Assembly: GCF_023898315.1 (NCBI RefSeq)
Contig: NC_064621.1
Span: forward strand, 120,786,561 to 120,850,560
Source: Schistocerca nitens
Taxonomy: Eukaryota > Arthropoda > Insecta > Orthoptera > Acrididae
Direction of reading: 5' to 3'
Length of the DNA stretch: 64,000 nucleotides
Under the pieces are notes generated by a model. The model was not told where the DNA came from, did not search any database, and was given only the letters and a program-made list of their open reading frames with translations. Position numbers and translations under genes: made by a program. Shown here in pieces: positions 13,501 to 24,023 of this stretch. The stretch's first letter is position 1. Every line of letters begins with the position of its first letter.

Positions 13501-13871
13501 AGATCCGAATGGAGGACTATTTTACCTCCGAAATATTTTACGCAAGAGGACGCCATCATCATTTAACTATACAGTATAGCTGTATGCCCTCGCGAAAAAT
13601 TACGGCTGTAGTTTCCCCTTGCTTTCAGCCGTTCGCAGTACAACAGCAAGGCCGTTTTAGTTGGTGTTACAGGGCCAGGTCAGTCAATCATCCAGACTGT
13701 TGCCCCTGCAACTACTGAAAAGGCTGCTGCCCCTCTTCAGGAACTACATGTTTGTCTGGCCTCTCAACAGATACTCCTCCGTTGTGGTTGCACCTACGGT
13801 ACGGCTAACTGTATCGCTGAGGCACGCAAGCCTCCCCACCAACGGCAAGGTCCATGGTTCATGGGGGGAGG
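10596..13871 (-). mobile_element. Full-length RTE-type LINE
   Basis: A minus-strand non-LTR retrotransposon of about 3.28 kb bounded by an exact 11-bp target duplication, gccttgtccat (10585-10595 and 13872-13882). The 5' UTR occupies about 13563-13871. The 3' end, seen on the minus strand, finishes in short (caa)n repeats at about 10596-10611, typical of RTE elements, which end in simple repeats rather than poly(A). Both termini and the whole coding length are present, so insertion was complete and the coding damage came later. Confidence 0.93.
10615..13562 (-). pseudogene. RTE-type endonuclease/reverse transcriptase polyprotein, disrupted
   Basis: The N-terminal part is an apurinic-type endonuclease: 'CNVRSLN', 'SEVRW', 'GDWNSVVGK', 'DRFQIDYVMV' and 'SDHNLL' in order, with expected catalytic residues (N, E, D/N, D, SDH) all visible. 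Such proteins are often annotated as craniofacial development protein 2-like because of the RTE/BovB link. The RT follows: 'IIIPIPKK', 'LGFRR', 'RKAFDNVDW', 'VRQGCSLSP', and the catalytic 'FADD' near 11360. The C-terminal 'WSVAMYGSETW' and 'FEMWCYRRML' blocks are typical of these LINEs. Frames show an in-frame stop near 13210, frameshifts near 12230 and between 11735 and 11706, and another in-frame stop near 10828, so no full protein can be made. The enzyme would act by target-primed reverse transcription. Confidence 0.93.
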
Positions 13872-13882
13872 GCCTTGTCCAT

Positions 13883-14463
13883 ATGGTAGTCATTTTAGTC
13901 TGTCTATGGTGTATATAATAGGAAGTTCAAGGCAAAAAGGAAAATTTCGTGTCCAGTCAGTAAGGATATCAGATTGTAAGAGTTCCATTACAAATAGTGC
14001 AATGCAAATTTTTAATATTCTTGAATAGCAGACAAAAATTATTTCATGATTATCACTTTTTAGTAAAACCGAAAACTATTCTTACTAAATCACTATTTGT
14101 ATTCTGTAGTGGAATTTTCGGAAGACTTGAAATACGTGATTTGAAAATAAAAGTACAAATTGACACAACCTCGAATATTACAGAAGATGCTTCTATTGAT
14201 GTAATAAGAAAATCCCACAACCGTTTAAGCACATGAAGGTGCATAAAAAGCTTTTTAGATTTAGCGAGATGTAAAACAGCTACACGTCCGTATCCATTAC
14301 ACCGCACTGAAGTTTCGGAACTTACGATCACGTCGTCTATGCTGCTATATTGTGATCGTTTTCGTCACCAATATGTTGTTAACTGACATTCAAATCCGAC
14401 AACTGAGCCAATAAAGACTTAAGAGATCCTCAGTATACTTCGAAATGGTATATACTCATAGTA
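13883..14463. other. AT-rich spacer between LINE and LTR
   Basis: Minor overlapping frames of 80-90 codons on both strands at 13997-14331 have no recognisable content. Confidence 0.3.
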
Positions 14464-14468
14464 CATTC

Positions 14469-14951
14469 TGTGGTGTCACCGCCAGACACCACACTTGCTA
14501 GGTGGTAGCCTTTAAATCGGCCGCGGTCCATTAGTATACGTCGGACCCGCGTGTCGCCACTGTCAGTGATCGCAGACCGAGCGCCGCCACACGGCAGGTC
14601 TAGAGAGACTTACTAGCACTCGCCCCAGTTGTACAGCCGACGTTCATAGCAAGGGTTCACTGACATACTCTCTCATTTGCCGAGACGATAGTTAGCATAG
14701 CCTTCAGCTACGTCATTTGCTACGACCTAGCAAGGCGCCATTACCAGTTAATATTGAAATTATAAAACATGTACCATCAAGAGCGATGTTCTCCAATTAT
14801 GGATTAAAGTTAAGTATTACATCAACTACGTACTTTATTTGCTACTATTAATTCCTTTACCTTGTTCCAGACCTCACGCCAATCTGCGTGAGCTTAACGC
14901 GTGCCTTTCGGCTACCTCCGAGTGGCTTGGCTGTCTTGCCACGCCACTACA
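14469..14951 (+). mobile_element. Solo LTR, copy 1
   Basis: Starts TGTGGTGTC and ends ACA, flanked by the perfect 5-bp duplication cattc (14464-14468 and 14952-14956). A 9-bp palindrome, tgtggtgtc/gacaccaca, occupies 14469-14493. A second hairpin lies at the 3' end: agtggcttggc (14921-14931), loop tgtctt, gccacgccact (14938-14948). No internal retrotransposon sequence is adjacent, so it is a solo LTR left by LTR-LTR recombination or a non-autonomous unit. The retrovirus-like class is inferred from TG...CA ends and 5-bp duplications. The parent element is not identified. Confidence 0.88.
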
Positions 14952-15059
14952 CATTCCTTACATAGAGCCGAGAAAAATACATTATTGGAAAGGCGACATC
15001 AGTTTTGATCTGATGACGACATATGCCACCTGGGAGATAGCACATGTACTGACAATGAT

Positions 15060-16350
15060 TTAAACGTAGTCCGTGAGCAGATAGTGTAGTGGCATAGCTA
15101 CTAGAGTGCCATCTGTGCCTACCCAATAATTGGGAATACTGACAGCCAGAAGTATCAGTGTGGTGCAAACGTGTGAAACAAGTAGCCAACGACGTCCCAA
15201 AGGTGCACTCGTGCTTCCTACAGCAAAATGCGCGAGTTTGAAAGGAGTCAAAATGTGGCCTTCCAGGTGGTGGGATGGTCTTTTCGGAGAAATGTCACAT
15301 AAGTTGGGCGTGGCCCGTCAGTTGTGGAGCGATGTTCGTATCAGTTGTCACGTGAACATCACCACACACGTAGACGAGGTTCTGGACGTTCACGCAGCAC
15401 AGACGCCTGCCAGGATGGTCGTGTTGTAAGGACAGCAGTGGCAGATCGTACGGCTACTACAGCAGAGGTAAGAGGGCATGTGAGCCCTGGCATGTCAACA
15501 TGAACTGTTGATAAGGAGTTATTAGCTACGGTACGCCCACCTCTAGGCCGTCTTCCACTCACGCCACACCATCGAAGTCCACGGCTCGACTCGTGACATC
15601 AGAGGATCACTTGAAGATGGAATGACGCGCCGCGGTCCTCAACGATGAAAGCAGATTGTGCCTGCCTGCAGGTAATGGTCATTTGTGCGTACGACGTAGA
15701 TCTGGTGTGCACTGTCTGTCAAAGTGCATTTGTGCAAGACAGACGGTCATGGTGTGGCGAGCGATAAGTCACAACTCTAGTTCATCTTTGGAGTTTCTCA
15801 ACGGGACGCTAACTAGCTCTCGGTTCTTGCATAATGTTTATAGAGCCACTCTTTTACCATTCTTGCAACAGGAAGGTGACGTGTTGTTCCAACAGGATAA
15901 AGCAAGCCCACACACTGCCAATGACACTCAATGTGCTCTGCAAGACGTGCATAAATTTCCCAGGCCAGTTCGATCTCCTGACTTGTCGTCAATTCAGCAC
16001 GTGCAGGATATGACTGGACAAGAGGTGACTCGTGTGACTCGACAAACAACAACTCTTACAGAAGTACGTGAACAGTTCGAGAGGCGTGGCATAATTTATC
16101 CCAGGACAGTATTCGCCGTCTGTACGATTGACTGGATGCCGGAGTCAGCATCTGCATTACCGCCCATGGAGGCTACATCATGTACTAATATGGGTGTTGC
16201 AGATTGGGCTGACAACTGGTAATTCACAACCGTTTGTGTTATTGATCTGTAAATGTAATCATTTCATGTACTCCATACGCACTGTTGCAACAATAAATCG
16301 CGAGTCAATTGGAAACCTGTAAAAGAATGTTCTATTTTTTACTGCCAGTG
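15060..16350 (+). mobile_element. Tc1-like DNA transposon, decayed
   Basis: The right end shows 'actgccagtg' followed by TA at 16351-16352, as expected for a Tc1-type terminus with a TA target. The left terminus is degraded and was placed by where related sequence starts, about 15060. One dead transposase gene is inside. The element begins only about 100 bp after the solo LTR. Confidence 0.75.
15228..16222 (+). pseudogene. Tc1-like transposase, frameshifted and catalytically changed
   Basis: The ATG at 15228 opens 'MREFERSQNVAF...GWSFREMSH', the N-terminal DNA-binding helix region. After a stop near 15429 and frame changes, the catalytic half is readable from 15656: 'LLPFLQQEGDVLFQQDKASPH' carries the second catalytic Asp in QQD, and 'RSPDLSSIQHVQD' is the third block. 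There the usual Glu of the 'IEHVWD' motif is Gln (IQHV), so even a repaired frame would lack the third catalytic acid. In Tc1/mariner proteins this DDE triad cuts and joins DNA at TA sites. Confidence 0.85.
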
Positions 16351-16396
16351 TAATAGTATAAATTATCCAAATAATCGCTTCAATTGAAATTTGATA

Positions 16397-16598
16397 GCCG
16401 GCCGTAGTAGCCGAGCCGTTCTAACCGCTTCAGTCTGGAACCGTGTGACCGCTACGGTCGCAGGTTCGAATGCTGTCTCGGGCATGGATGTGTGTGATGT
16501 CTTTAGGTTAGTTTGGTTTAAGTAGTTCTACGTTCAAGGGGACTGATTACCTCAGATGTTTAGTCCCATAGTGCTCAGAGCCATTTTTTTTTTTTTTT
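16397..16598 (+). mobile_element. tRNA-derived SINE, family 1
   Basis: Plus-strand copy with head 'gccggccgtagtagccgagccgttctaa', B box near 16464, body, tail and a T run. Flanked by the 9-bp duplication aatttgata (16388-16396 and 16599-16607). Confidence 0.93.
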
Positions 16599-16607
16599 AA
16601 TTTGATA

Positions 16608-18188
16608 TGGTGTCTCACAACTCTGTACTGGAAAGAGAGAAGAACTGCATGTGGTGTAAGCGACCCTCTATCAACTCATTAGTTTCGGTTCAAATGCAGT
16701 TTCAGAATATCAGACATGCTTCGTGTTTCTTGCACGTTGTGAAATACTCCGTAGCGTGTTTTTGCCGATTTATGAAGTGAGAAAGTCGTCATGCTTAACG
16801 TGAACGTTCGAATGCACAGTCCGTGGAATGACAGCTTCAGGGTGTTATAGAACGTTACTTCCATCAGCTCTCAATTGATGTTTACCTTTTGCCTCCAGGC
16901 AGCCCTCTCCGTTCTGTAAGACCCCAAGAAACCCGAAAACCCAAAGAAGAATGTCATGACAATTTAAAGTCTGGAACAGTGTTATCCTGACAGTTACGAC
17001 AACTTTGACAATAATACAACACCTTAAACTTTTGATGAACACCAATTTCAATAATTACTGTGTACGTCATGATATAAAGGTAAGAAGAAAGAAAGGTTAT
17101 TTTTAATTAGCTATCAAACATCTCAGTAATAACTGTAAATCAGTACGACGAAAGTTAAGTCCAAAGTAATATGTCGGTCAGAGGTAACATTTATTGTGAA
17201 AGAGAGTTGTAAACGAAGCGAAAAGGAAATTCAGTGCGTCTACAATGCTCGATCATGGAAATGTTAGTCGCTTGCTAGCTTGCTTGCTATCAAGTCGAGA
17301 GAGAGCTTCGTTTGTTATAGTACTACAAACGGAACGCTACGAGTTTGTTTCTGTTCAAAATAAAAATTAATATTGTGTGATAGAGATGCGCGGACTTTGT
17401 TCTCAGTTATTCTGACTTGAGAACTGGAACTGAAACGATATGCTGATAGTGTACGACGAGATAATGAACTTCAATTATTGGAGATATTATTGTTGGACTC
17501 AACCCTCATCAAAGTGAACAGTTACACGAAGAATGGACATAGTATTGAAGACTGCAATACCTGATTAGCCTGGAGTAGGAAACATTAACATGACCACACG
17601 AAGATAACACAAATACGCCGATTGTCAAAGTTGTCGTAATTGTCACGATCACCGAATTGAAAAGACTCGTAATTGATCTGATCCATCGGTGTTCGTGTGG
17701 TGTGATGATTATAAACTAATTGCTAAGAAGGAACAATAAAATTGTTCGTCAGTAATGGAAATCTCACGTGTTGGCTCCATCATTAATTGAATTGTGTGAT
17801 AGTTGATGATCAACCATTGAGCATTGAAAGGAGTGTTTTGCCGAAATAATATCACGACGCACGAAAGCAAGATAACATTACAGATTATCTCTGGATTTGC
17901 GTCGTGCCGTAGTGAACAATTCTGCCCAGCAACGTAACAACAACTACTGATACTGAACCGCAAATGAATTTTTCCTCGCTTCAGTGGTGTGAAACGACGC
18001 CGGTGATGAATGATTCACTCAATACTGCACTTACTAACTAACTGGGCATAGCAAATCATCATAAAACCATAAGAACTATTAAAATCGGCAGTTCGCATCG
18101 CTGAGACGACTGTGCGGACTCGCAAACGGACTTTCATACATTACGCGAGGAACAATTTTCTTTAGAGATTTTCAGGTCCTGTTCCACG
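16608..18188. other. Intergenic DNA, nothing recognised
   Basis: No convincing gene or element. Short clustered 'gcttgctagcttgcttgct' repeats sit near 17265. Confidence 0.25.
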
Positions 18189-18497
18189 TTATCCGACGGG
18201 GACAACCAACACTGCGCGTCGCGTCTCCATTCCACCGACCGAGCTGTAGCAGTAGCGGCTCAACATCAACAGCGACATCAAAAGGGGAGAGGGGACGTCA
18301 GAGTTCGCAGCCTCCTCGCGACCACTCGCCTCCGCGTCATCTGAGCACTCGTTCCCAGCGCCACCCTCGTCTGTGGTATCGGCTACTTCATCTACATCTA
18401 CATCTTCTGACGCTTCGTCGTCTTCGTCTGCAGCAGTGAGCGACGTGCAGTACGCCGCGTTCAAAAAGCTGGCGATCGGCAAGACGAGGTTTCCCAT
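18189..18497 (-). pseudogene. Degenerate paralogue of the acidic secreted-protein gene at 34.9 kb
   Basis: A 102-codon minus-strand frame begins with 'LVLPIASFLNAAYCTSLTAAD', matching 'LVLLIAGVLLVAYCTPLAAAD' of the gene at 34904, and continues with a Glu/Asp-rich segment of about 45 residues. The upstream DNA is also homologous for about 190 bp. At the ATG used by the other gene this copy has ATT; its possible start is the next codon. The hydrophobic core is weakened (Asn and Pro inserted), the TATA box position reads ggccgtaagcg instead of cctataagaag, and no matching splice donor follows the acidic segment. The frame instead runs on with unrelated residues to a stop. I infer an inverted, dispersed duplicate that has lost or is losing function. 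Confidence 0.6.
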
Positions 18498-18740
18498 AAT
18501 GGCTGCACGGCTTCTACGTTGGGTACATCGCTGTGAGTGCTGCTAGTGAGCAGACGCTTACGGCCTGTCACACGCTTATCGCCCAAAGGGTGGCAGGCAA
18601 GGACAGCTACTTAGTGCGTACTTTAAAATGTGCGATTGTCCGTATCGTCGTCCTGTCTTACCACCAGGAATGTCTTGCAGGACATGGTGTGAAACCTTCA
18701 GGCACAAGGTGAAATTTGACGAAAAGAATTACGTATGAAG
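18498..18740 (-). promoter_or_regulatory. Duplicated upstream region of the paralogue, TATA box lost
   Basis: Minus-strand blocks such as 'aggacgacgata', 'caatcgcacatt', 'agctgtcctt' and 'gcgataag' align in order with 34678-34820 upstream of the intact gene. The similarity includes 'cttgtgcct-aagg' farther out. This shows promoter DNA was duplicated with the first exon. Confidence 0.6.
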
Positions 18741-19541
18741 AAAATCTATACTCAACAAACTAATCAAATGTGAAATTATATACTACACAAGCAGCTGATA
18801 AGGAAAGTGTAATCAATAAAAAATTGCAAAATGTCTGACGTTAGAAACTAGTGATGTTGTAATTGTTGGTTGGTAATATTTACTGACTAAACGCAACCTA
18901 ACGCTAGACTGCGTACTTACGGCTATCCTGTGTGACCATTTTTTAGTACGACTTTAAAAGAGATAGAGATTATTAATTGATCACCGATGCGTCGCTTCTC
19001 GATTGTGTTCAGGAGATGTACGTATTCATTAGGCGAATAATTGAACTTTTGACCCGGATTGCCTTCACGCAATCAGAATCTTCGTTGAAAATACCTGAAG
19101 GATCCATTTGAATATAAAAACGGAAATGAAAGCAAATTAGTGGAATTTCGTAAGCGAAAGATTAACATTTCGGAAGTTGAACACATTAGTGGTCTCCCAA
19201 ATACAATCGAGACACCGCGATAAAAAGCGAACCTGTAACAAAGATCATATACAATTTGAACATCATTTTTGGTTGGCGAAAGAAAAGAATAAGAAAAAAA
19301 TTACTGCATCGTAAAATATTAATATATTTTGAACAAATTGGCTTTAAATTTCAACACATTGACAAATACACAATAAATGCGTGACTTTACATCTGATATT
19401 TCTTTTGTAAATGGCGCAGTCCAATAATCGCTGCTTTGTCAGTCCGTTCCTTCTTAAAATTAAATGTCCTTGCGTGTGCGTAAGTACATTGTATCCACAC
19501 CCGAGTTATCGAAATATTTGTTCGTCGTTTCACATAGTTTT
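18741..19541. other. AT-rich intergenic DNA
   Basis: Nothing recognised. Confidence 0.3.
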
Positions 19542-19553
19542 TACACAAAATAA

Positions 19554-19749
19554 GCCGGCCGAAGTGGCCGTGCGGTTAAAGGCGCTGCAGTCTGGAACCG
19601 CGAGACCGCTACGGTCGCAGGTTCGAATCCTGCCTCGGGCATGGATGTTTGTGATGTCCTTAGGTTAGTTAGGTTTAACTAGTTCTAAGTTCTAGGGAAC
19701 TAATGACCTCAGCAGTTGAGTCCCATAGTGCTCAGAGCCATTTGAACCA
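19554..19749 (+). mobile_element. tRNA-derived SINE, family 1 (best-preserved copy)
   Basis: A box-like tggccgtgcgg at 19565-19575 and a canonical B box GGTTCGAATCC at 19620-19630, then the shared body and tail. Exact 12-bp duplication tacacaaaataa (19542-19553 and 19750-19761). It sits at the 3' edge of the Penelope-like remnant. Confidence 0.95.
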
Positions 19750-19761
19750 TACACAAAATAA

Positions 19762-21250
19762 AAATACAACTGGTAGCAATGCTAGTAGTACGTCCTAGCA
19801 TCTCGGCGACCAAAAGTACAAGGGATAATGAAGTCCCTAGAATACTTCTTAAGAAAAGATAGATTGTTCCTTTTTCAATCGAAATACACATTACAATGCA
19901 GATTTTTCTGGACGTATTTCCGACGCACGATAGGTTCGCCAGTGGTTTGTACTTTTCTTTCCCTTCTTCCTCCTACTGCCTTGGAACAGTCTGTCTGGAT
20001 GTAAATCTTATCTGCTGATTGCTGTACCCATTTCTTCTGGAGGTATTCTCGACTGCTTCAGCTCAGTTGGAAGGCTGTCTTGTGCGAAGGAGTGCGCCTA
20101 AAACGCCTTCACGCTGGGGGTTGTGGGGGCCACTAGCGGCATGCAGATTCAGATTAGTATGTGTAAGCTTCCTGAATACACTGTGTCCCAGGTTGCCATC
20201 AGGTTTCCATTCCACTAAGATGTCAGGAAGCGGAAGGGCGCCATCCTGTTCCGCCTCTACTGTAAACTGTATGTAAGGGTGCGGCGAATTGAGATGTTGG
20301 AGAAATTCCCTTAAGCTGTCCCGCCCATGTGATTCAAACGACAAACCTGTCCTCTATGTAGTGACAGAAACATGTTGGTATTACATGAACTTATATTAGG
20401 GCCTCCTCTTCGGGGTTCTCCTTGAAAAAATTCTCCATAACTGGTGACAGGCGATACCCCATGGCGACGACATCTGTTTGTTCACAGTAATTTCAATCGA
20501 ACAGGAAATACGTTGAAGTGAACACAAACTCTAAGAACCTTTTCAGGTTGGTGTGGCTTACCAGTTCCATGCAGTCCTTCAGTGGTACCTTGGTGAAGTG
20601 TGACACTACAGTGAAACTAGCCAACAGATCACAATCACGGAGGCAAGTTCTTATAGGAGTTTTACAAAGTGAGTCGAACTGCGAATGTAATGTTCGCATT
20701 TTCACAGAGATGGTCTCAGAAAAGCAGTCAGGTGTTTGACCTGTCCATATATTGATGCTCCTACGTTACTATCAGACGCACTGGGATGTTCTCTTTGTGG
20801 GCCTCCGGCATCCCATGTAGTCGTGGCGGTGCTGCAGCTCGTGGTCGAAGCTTTTTAACAGTTTTCGCATCAAAGATAATGCGAAGAAGTTCGATAGTTT
20901 TTCTCTGCAGGCGACTTGTCGGGTCTTCTTATATCCTCCTGTACGCTGTTTCGTCGAGAAGTTCGTACTCTTTCTATTTACATTCTGAGCGCAGCAGCAG
21001 TACCGAAGAATTCCCTTTGTCAGCAGGCAGGCTGACCAGCTTGGTATGGTTACGTGGGTCGGGGATGCCCGCTCTCTACGCCTTTGAGAGATACGTTCAT
21101 AATGAGCGACAATGTACGGTTAAAGCAAGTGAAAATCTCCTTTTAAAAGGTGCCGGATGTCAGTTTGTTGGAACGAAATCGATGACTGTTGCACTTGGTC
21201 AGTCAATACAAGGAAGGTTAGTGCTGTTTATAAATGACACAGGAGTTGTC
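19762..21250 (-). pseudogene. Penelope-like element reverse transcriptase, decayed
   Basis: Read on the minus strand from the right: 'KLVSLPADKGNSSVLLLRS' near 21010, 'DETAYRRI' near 20935, 'LASFTVVSHFTKVPLKD' near 20600, 'QTDVVAMGYRLSPV' near 20460, then 'LREFLQHLNSPHPYIQFTVE' (20250-20330). These match the order of the Penelope-like RT: PADK block, SLFT-type motif, AMGSPLSP-type motif, then thumb. The catalytic Y-x-D-D box is Y-I-E-D at 20349-20360, so one metal-binding Asp is lost. A downstream 'VPRQ...EEE' region at 19930 is also family-like, but a GIY-YIG nuclease domain is not found. Frames are broken repeatedly. Confidence 0.8.
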
Positions 21251-21264
21251 GTCCGATGATGTCC

Positions 21265-21520
21265 CATATGAGGGGCTTTTTTTTCATTCTGAGAGTCCTA
21301 AAGTTAAATGAGCGCTGAAATATCTGCAGTTGAGATACCATAAATATTCAAGTACATGTACTATCAAGTGTATAAATTATACTAATATTCAAGTATATAT
21401 ACTTGAATATTTCTGGTATCTCAACTGCAGATTTTTGAGCGCTCAATTAACTTTAGGACTCTGTATCTCAGAATGAACATAATTTGACTTGTACCACTAC
21501 TGAAATGAGCCCTTCATATG
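21265..21520. repeat. Inverted repeat (foldback), about 255 bp
   Basis: Left-arm pieces catatgaggggct, cattctgaga, gtcctaaagttaa, tgagcgct and tctgcagttgagatacca reappear reverse-complemented in reverse order to catatg at 21515-21520. The arms meet around tandem 'attcaagtatata'. Unequal spacing near the right end indicates small indels. A MITE-like foldback is likely. Confidence 0.8.
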
Positions 21521-23844
21521 TGCTCGACTGAGACAGAACTTATGATCGAGAAACATGTCGACACACTGTAGAGCAGGTTGAGTTACAACAGCAGTATGTC
21601 GGCGAACGTTATCCCGCTGGAAATTACCCTCTGAAATGCTGTTCTTGAATGGCAGTGCAAGAGGTCGAATCGCTAGAATGTACAAATTTACATTCAGGGT
21701 GCTCCTGATGTCAAACGAAATCGCACTTCAGACAATAACTCAGTGTATTTCCATTGTGTCTAGTATGCCTACAATTTGGCTGAAAGTCCTCAACTGGCCT
21801 CTTTCTAACCAACACATGGTCGATACCGGCACAAATGTGCAACTACCCTGGCCTCCAGTGAGCCCTCGCTTAACACCACTGGAGTTGCCCATGGCGGTAG
21901 TTTGAGGCCAGGGGAATGCACGCTACAGAGCGACCGGCTCGCAGCTGCCATTGAAGTAACCGATTTGTCACTGTTCCACTGTGGTACCAACTGCTGTTCG
22001 AATTCCTGCTGCAGTAGCACTAAGATGCGCCACAGCCACACTCCGAACACCATAACGATCCCTTTCGGTAGTGCCGCGTGGCCGTCGAGAATCCGGTCTT
22101 CTTGCGATCGTAGATTCTCGTGAACACCGCTGCTAGCTAACACGTACAGTCTTTCTGCAACATCGCAGAAGAAACATTCCGTATTCACAAGACCACGTTC
22201 ACACTCAGGAACCAGCTGATAATGGCGTCTTTGTCGTCAGAAATGCATCCTTGACAGACGTCAAGTCACCACGTCCAGTCTCACAGTAAACTAACGCTCA
22301 CGATCGTTATAGCATTTACTTAAAGCTAATCTTGTCTGTATCCTCATAGCGGCGCTACTAGAGCCACTCTTAAGCTACTGGCGCAAAATTTGAGCAGATA
22401 TCATCTTCTAGATGTAGAAACACGCCTACCAACTTTCGTTCGCGTCACAAAACTCCTTGGTTTGTGATTTTTTCCGTAACTATGTGTTCAAAAAATTGCT
22501 AATTTCTGTTGGTTGCTAAGATCGTAAAATGTTTTGTTGGGATGGAACTTGTGTAATCTGTTGGCTATATGGACTAAATATAAAGACGACAGCTCTTGTT
22601 TAGTATTGAAACTTTTAAGTAAGTTGACTACTTATTAGAAAAGTTATATAACCGGATCATAGCATTGTACGCAAACTGTACCAATTGTTATTACAATACA
22701 GCAGAAAAACATGTACATCCTTATCACATTTTGTTATTCAATAAATTAAACCTACGGAATACCTCACAAAATACACTAAATTATATTTCGTAAAATCTTT
22801 ATTCATGACTTGTTCCTGAGTAGACACAGTTCTTAATTTAGGTGATAATTTTACTGTAATTTGTTTGGAGGCTAAGGCCATTAAATTGTAGCATTTCTCT
22901 CATAGCAAAGGACTTAGAGGATGTACAGTTTCCACCAGAATTTCAAACACTAATAGTATTACAATTTCTAATTGACAGTTCTATCTGAATAAATTCCAAT
23001 CAGAAAATTGGTGTTTCTCTGTAGCAAAGAATAACATTGTTCCCTCCACAGAGTAGTAAGTGTACAAAAATCATGGTAATTGCCAGTAAACTGGTACTTC
23101 CATGTAAAAAGGGAAGGAAAGGATTTCTTTGCACAGTCGGCAAAGGATACTAAGACCATATTGATTACTGGTTGACCCTCCACGAATTCCTGCTGTTTCA
23201 CGCTACCTTAATATGCATCACATCTACTCTCGCCGCTTAAAGAGAAAAAGAAAATTGGTTACTACAACATCGTATTATTATTACAACCCAACATGAGCCT
23301 TTGCATTTTACAATATTCTATAATATATTCTCATTAACGGTATTCCTAAGTGCGGCAAAGAAGGTTCTCAGACCACTACACGTTTACATTGATATAAAAC
23401 ATCGATATAAAACACTTCATTTTATCTACAGAACTACAACAGTAAATTGAAATCCTTCTCAGAATTAACAGTTTGTCAGTAGTAAGTGAGTTTATTAGCT
23501 TATCAGTATTAACAAAATAATGTGGCTTATCATGTATTAAATGTTCATTAGGATACTTTCAATGTGCTTAACGTCTTCTACAGTCTTTTTTCTCCCACTA
23601 AATGTAGATTAAATCTTGCACCTTTCTTTTCGTGAATATGTTGGTTTGTTTAAGTAATATCTATTATTTAACTGAGACCTTATCTCTGTTTAATTCATTT
23701 TGGAAAATCGGTTATCTATCTGAGAAAATTTTTCATTTGTTTGAGCATTTTTTTTCCTTTTATGGTTCATATTTGCTTTAAAAGCTACATTCTGCGTTTC
23801 ATCTGAAAAACATCTATCGTGGTTGTGTGTTGAATGCTCTTAGT
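21521..23844. other. Unassigned DNA, GC-richer first half
   Basis: From 21521 to about 22310 the composition is higher in GC and a 127-codon minus frame (21805-22188) is open, as in a non-coding repeat, but I cannot name a family. From 22310 on the DNA is AT-rich with no supported feature. Confidence 0.25.
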
Positions 23845-23853
23845 TGTTTCGAA

Positions 23854-24015
23854 ACCGTGCGACTGCTACGGACGCAGGTTCGAATCCTGCCTCGGGCATG
23901 GATGTGTGTGATGTCCTTAGGTTAGTTAGGTTTAAGTAGTTCTAAGTTCTAGGGGACTAATGACCACAGCAGTTGAGTCCCATAGTGCTCAGAGCCATTT
24001 GAACCATTTTTTTTT
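23854..24015 (+). mobile_element. tRNA-derived SINE, family 1, 5'-truncated
   Basis: Starts inside the head at 'accgtgcgactgctacgg', lacking the A-box region, but keeps the B box, body, tail and T run. A 9-bp duplication, tgtttcgaa (23845-23853 and 24015-24023, overlapping the T tract), flanks it. Truncation came from incomplete reverse transcription rather than later deletion. Confidence 0.9.
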
Positions 24016-24023
24016 GTTTCGAA

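Noticed and set aside
20786..21259. 157-codon plus frame resembling a gene
   Set aside because: It is the antisense shadow of the Penelope-like RT N-terminal region, which is recognisable on the minus strand.
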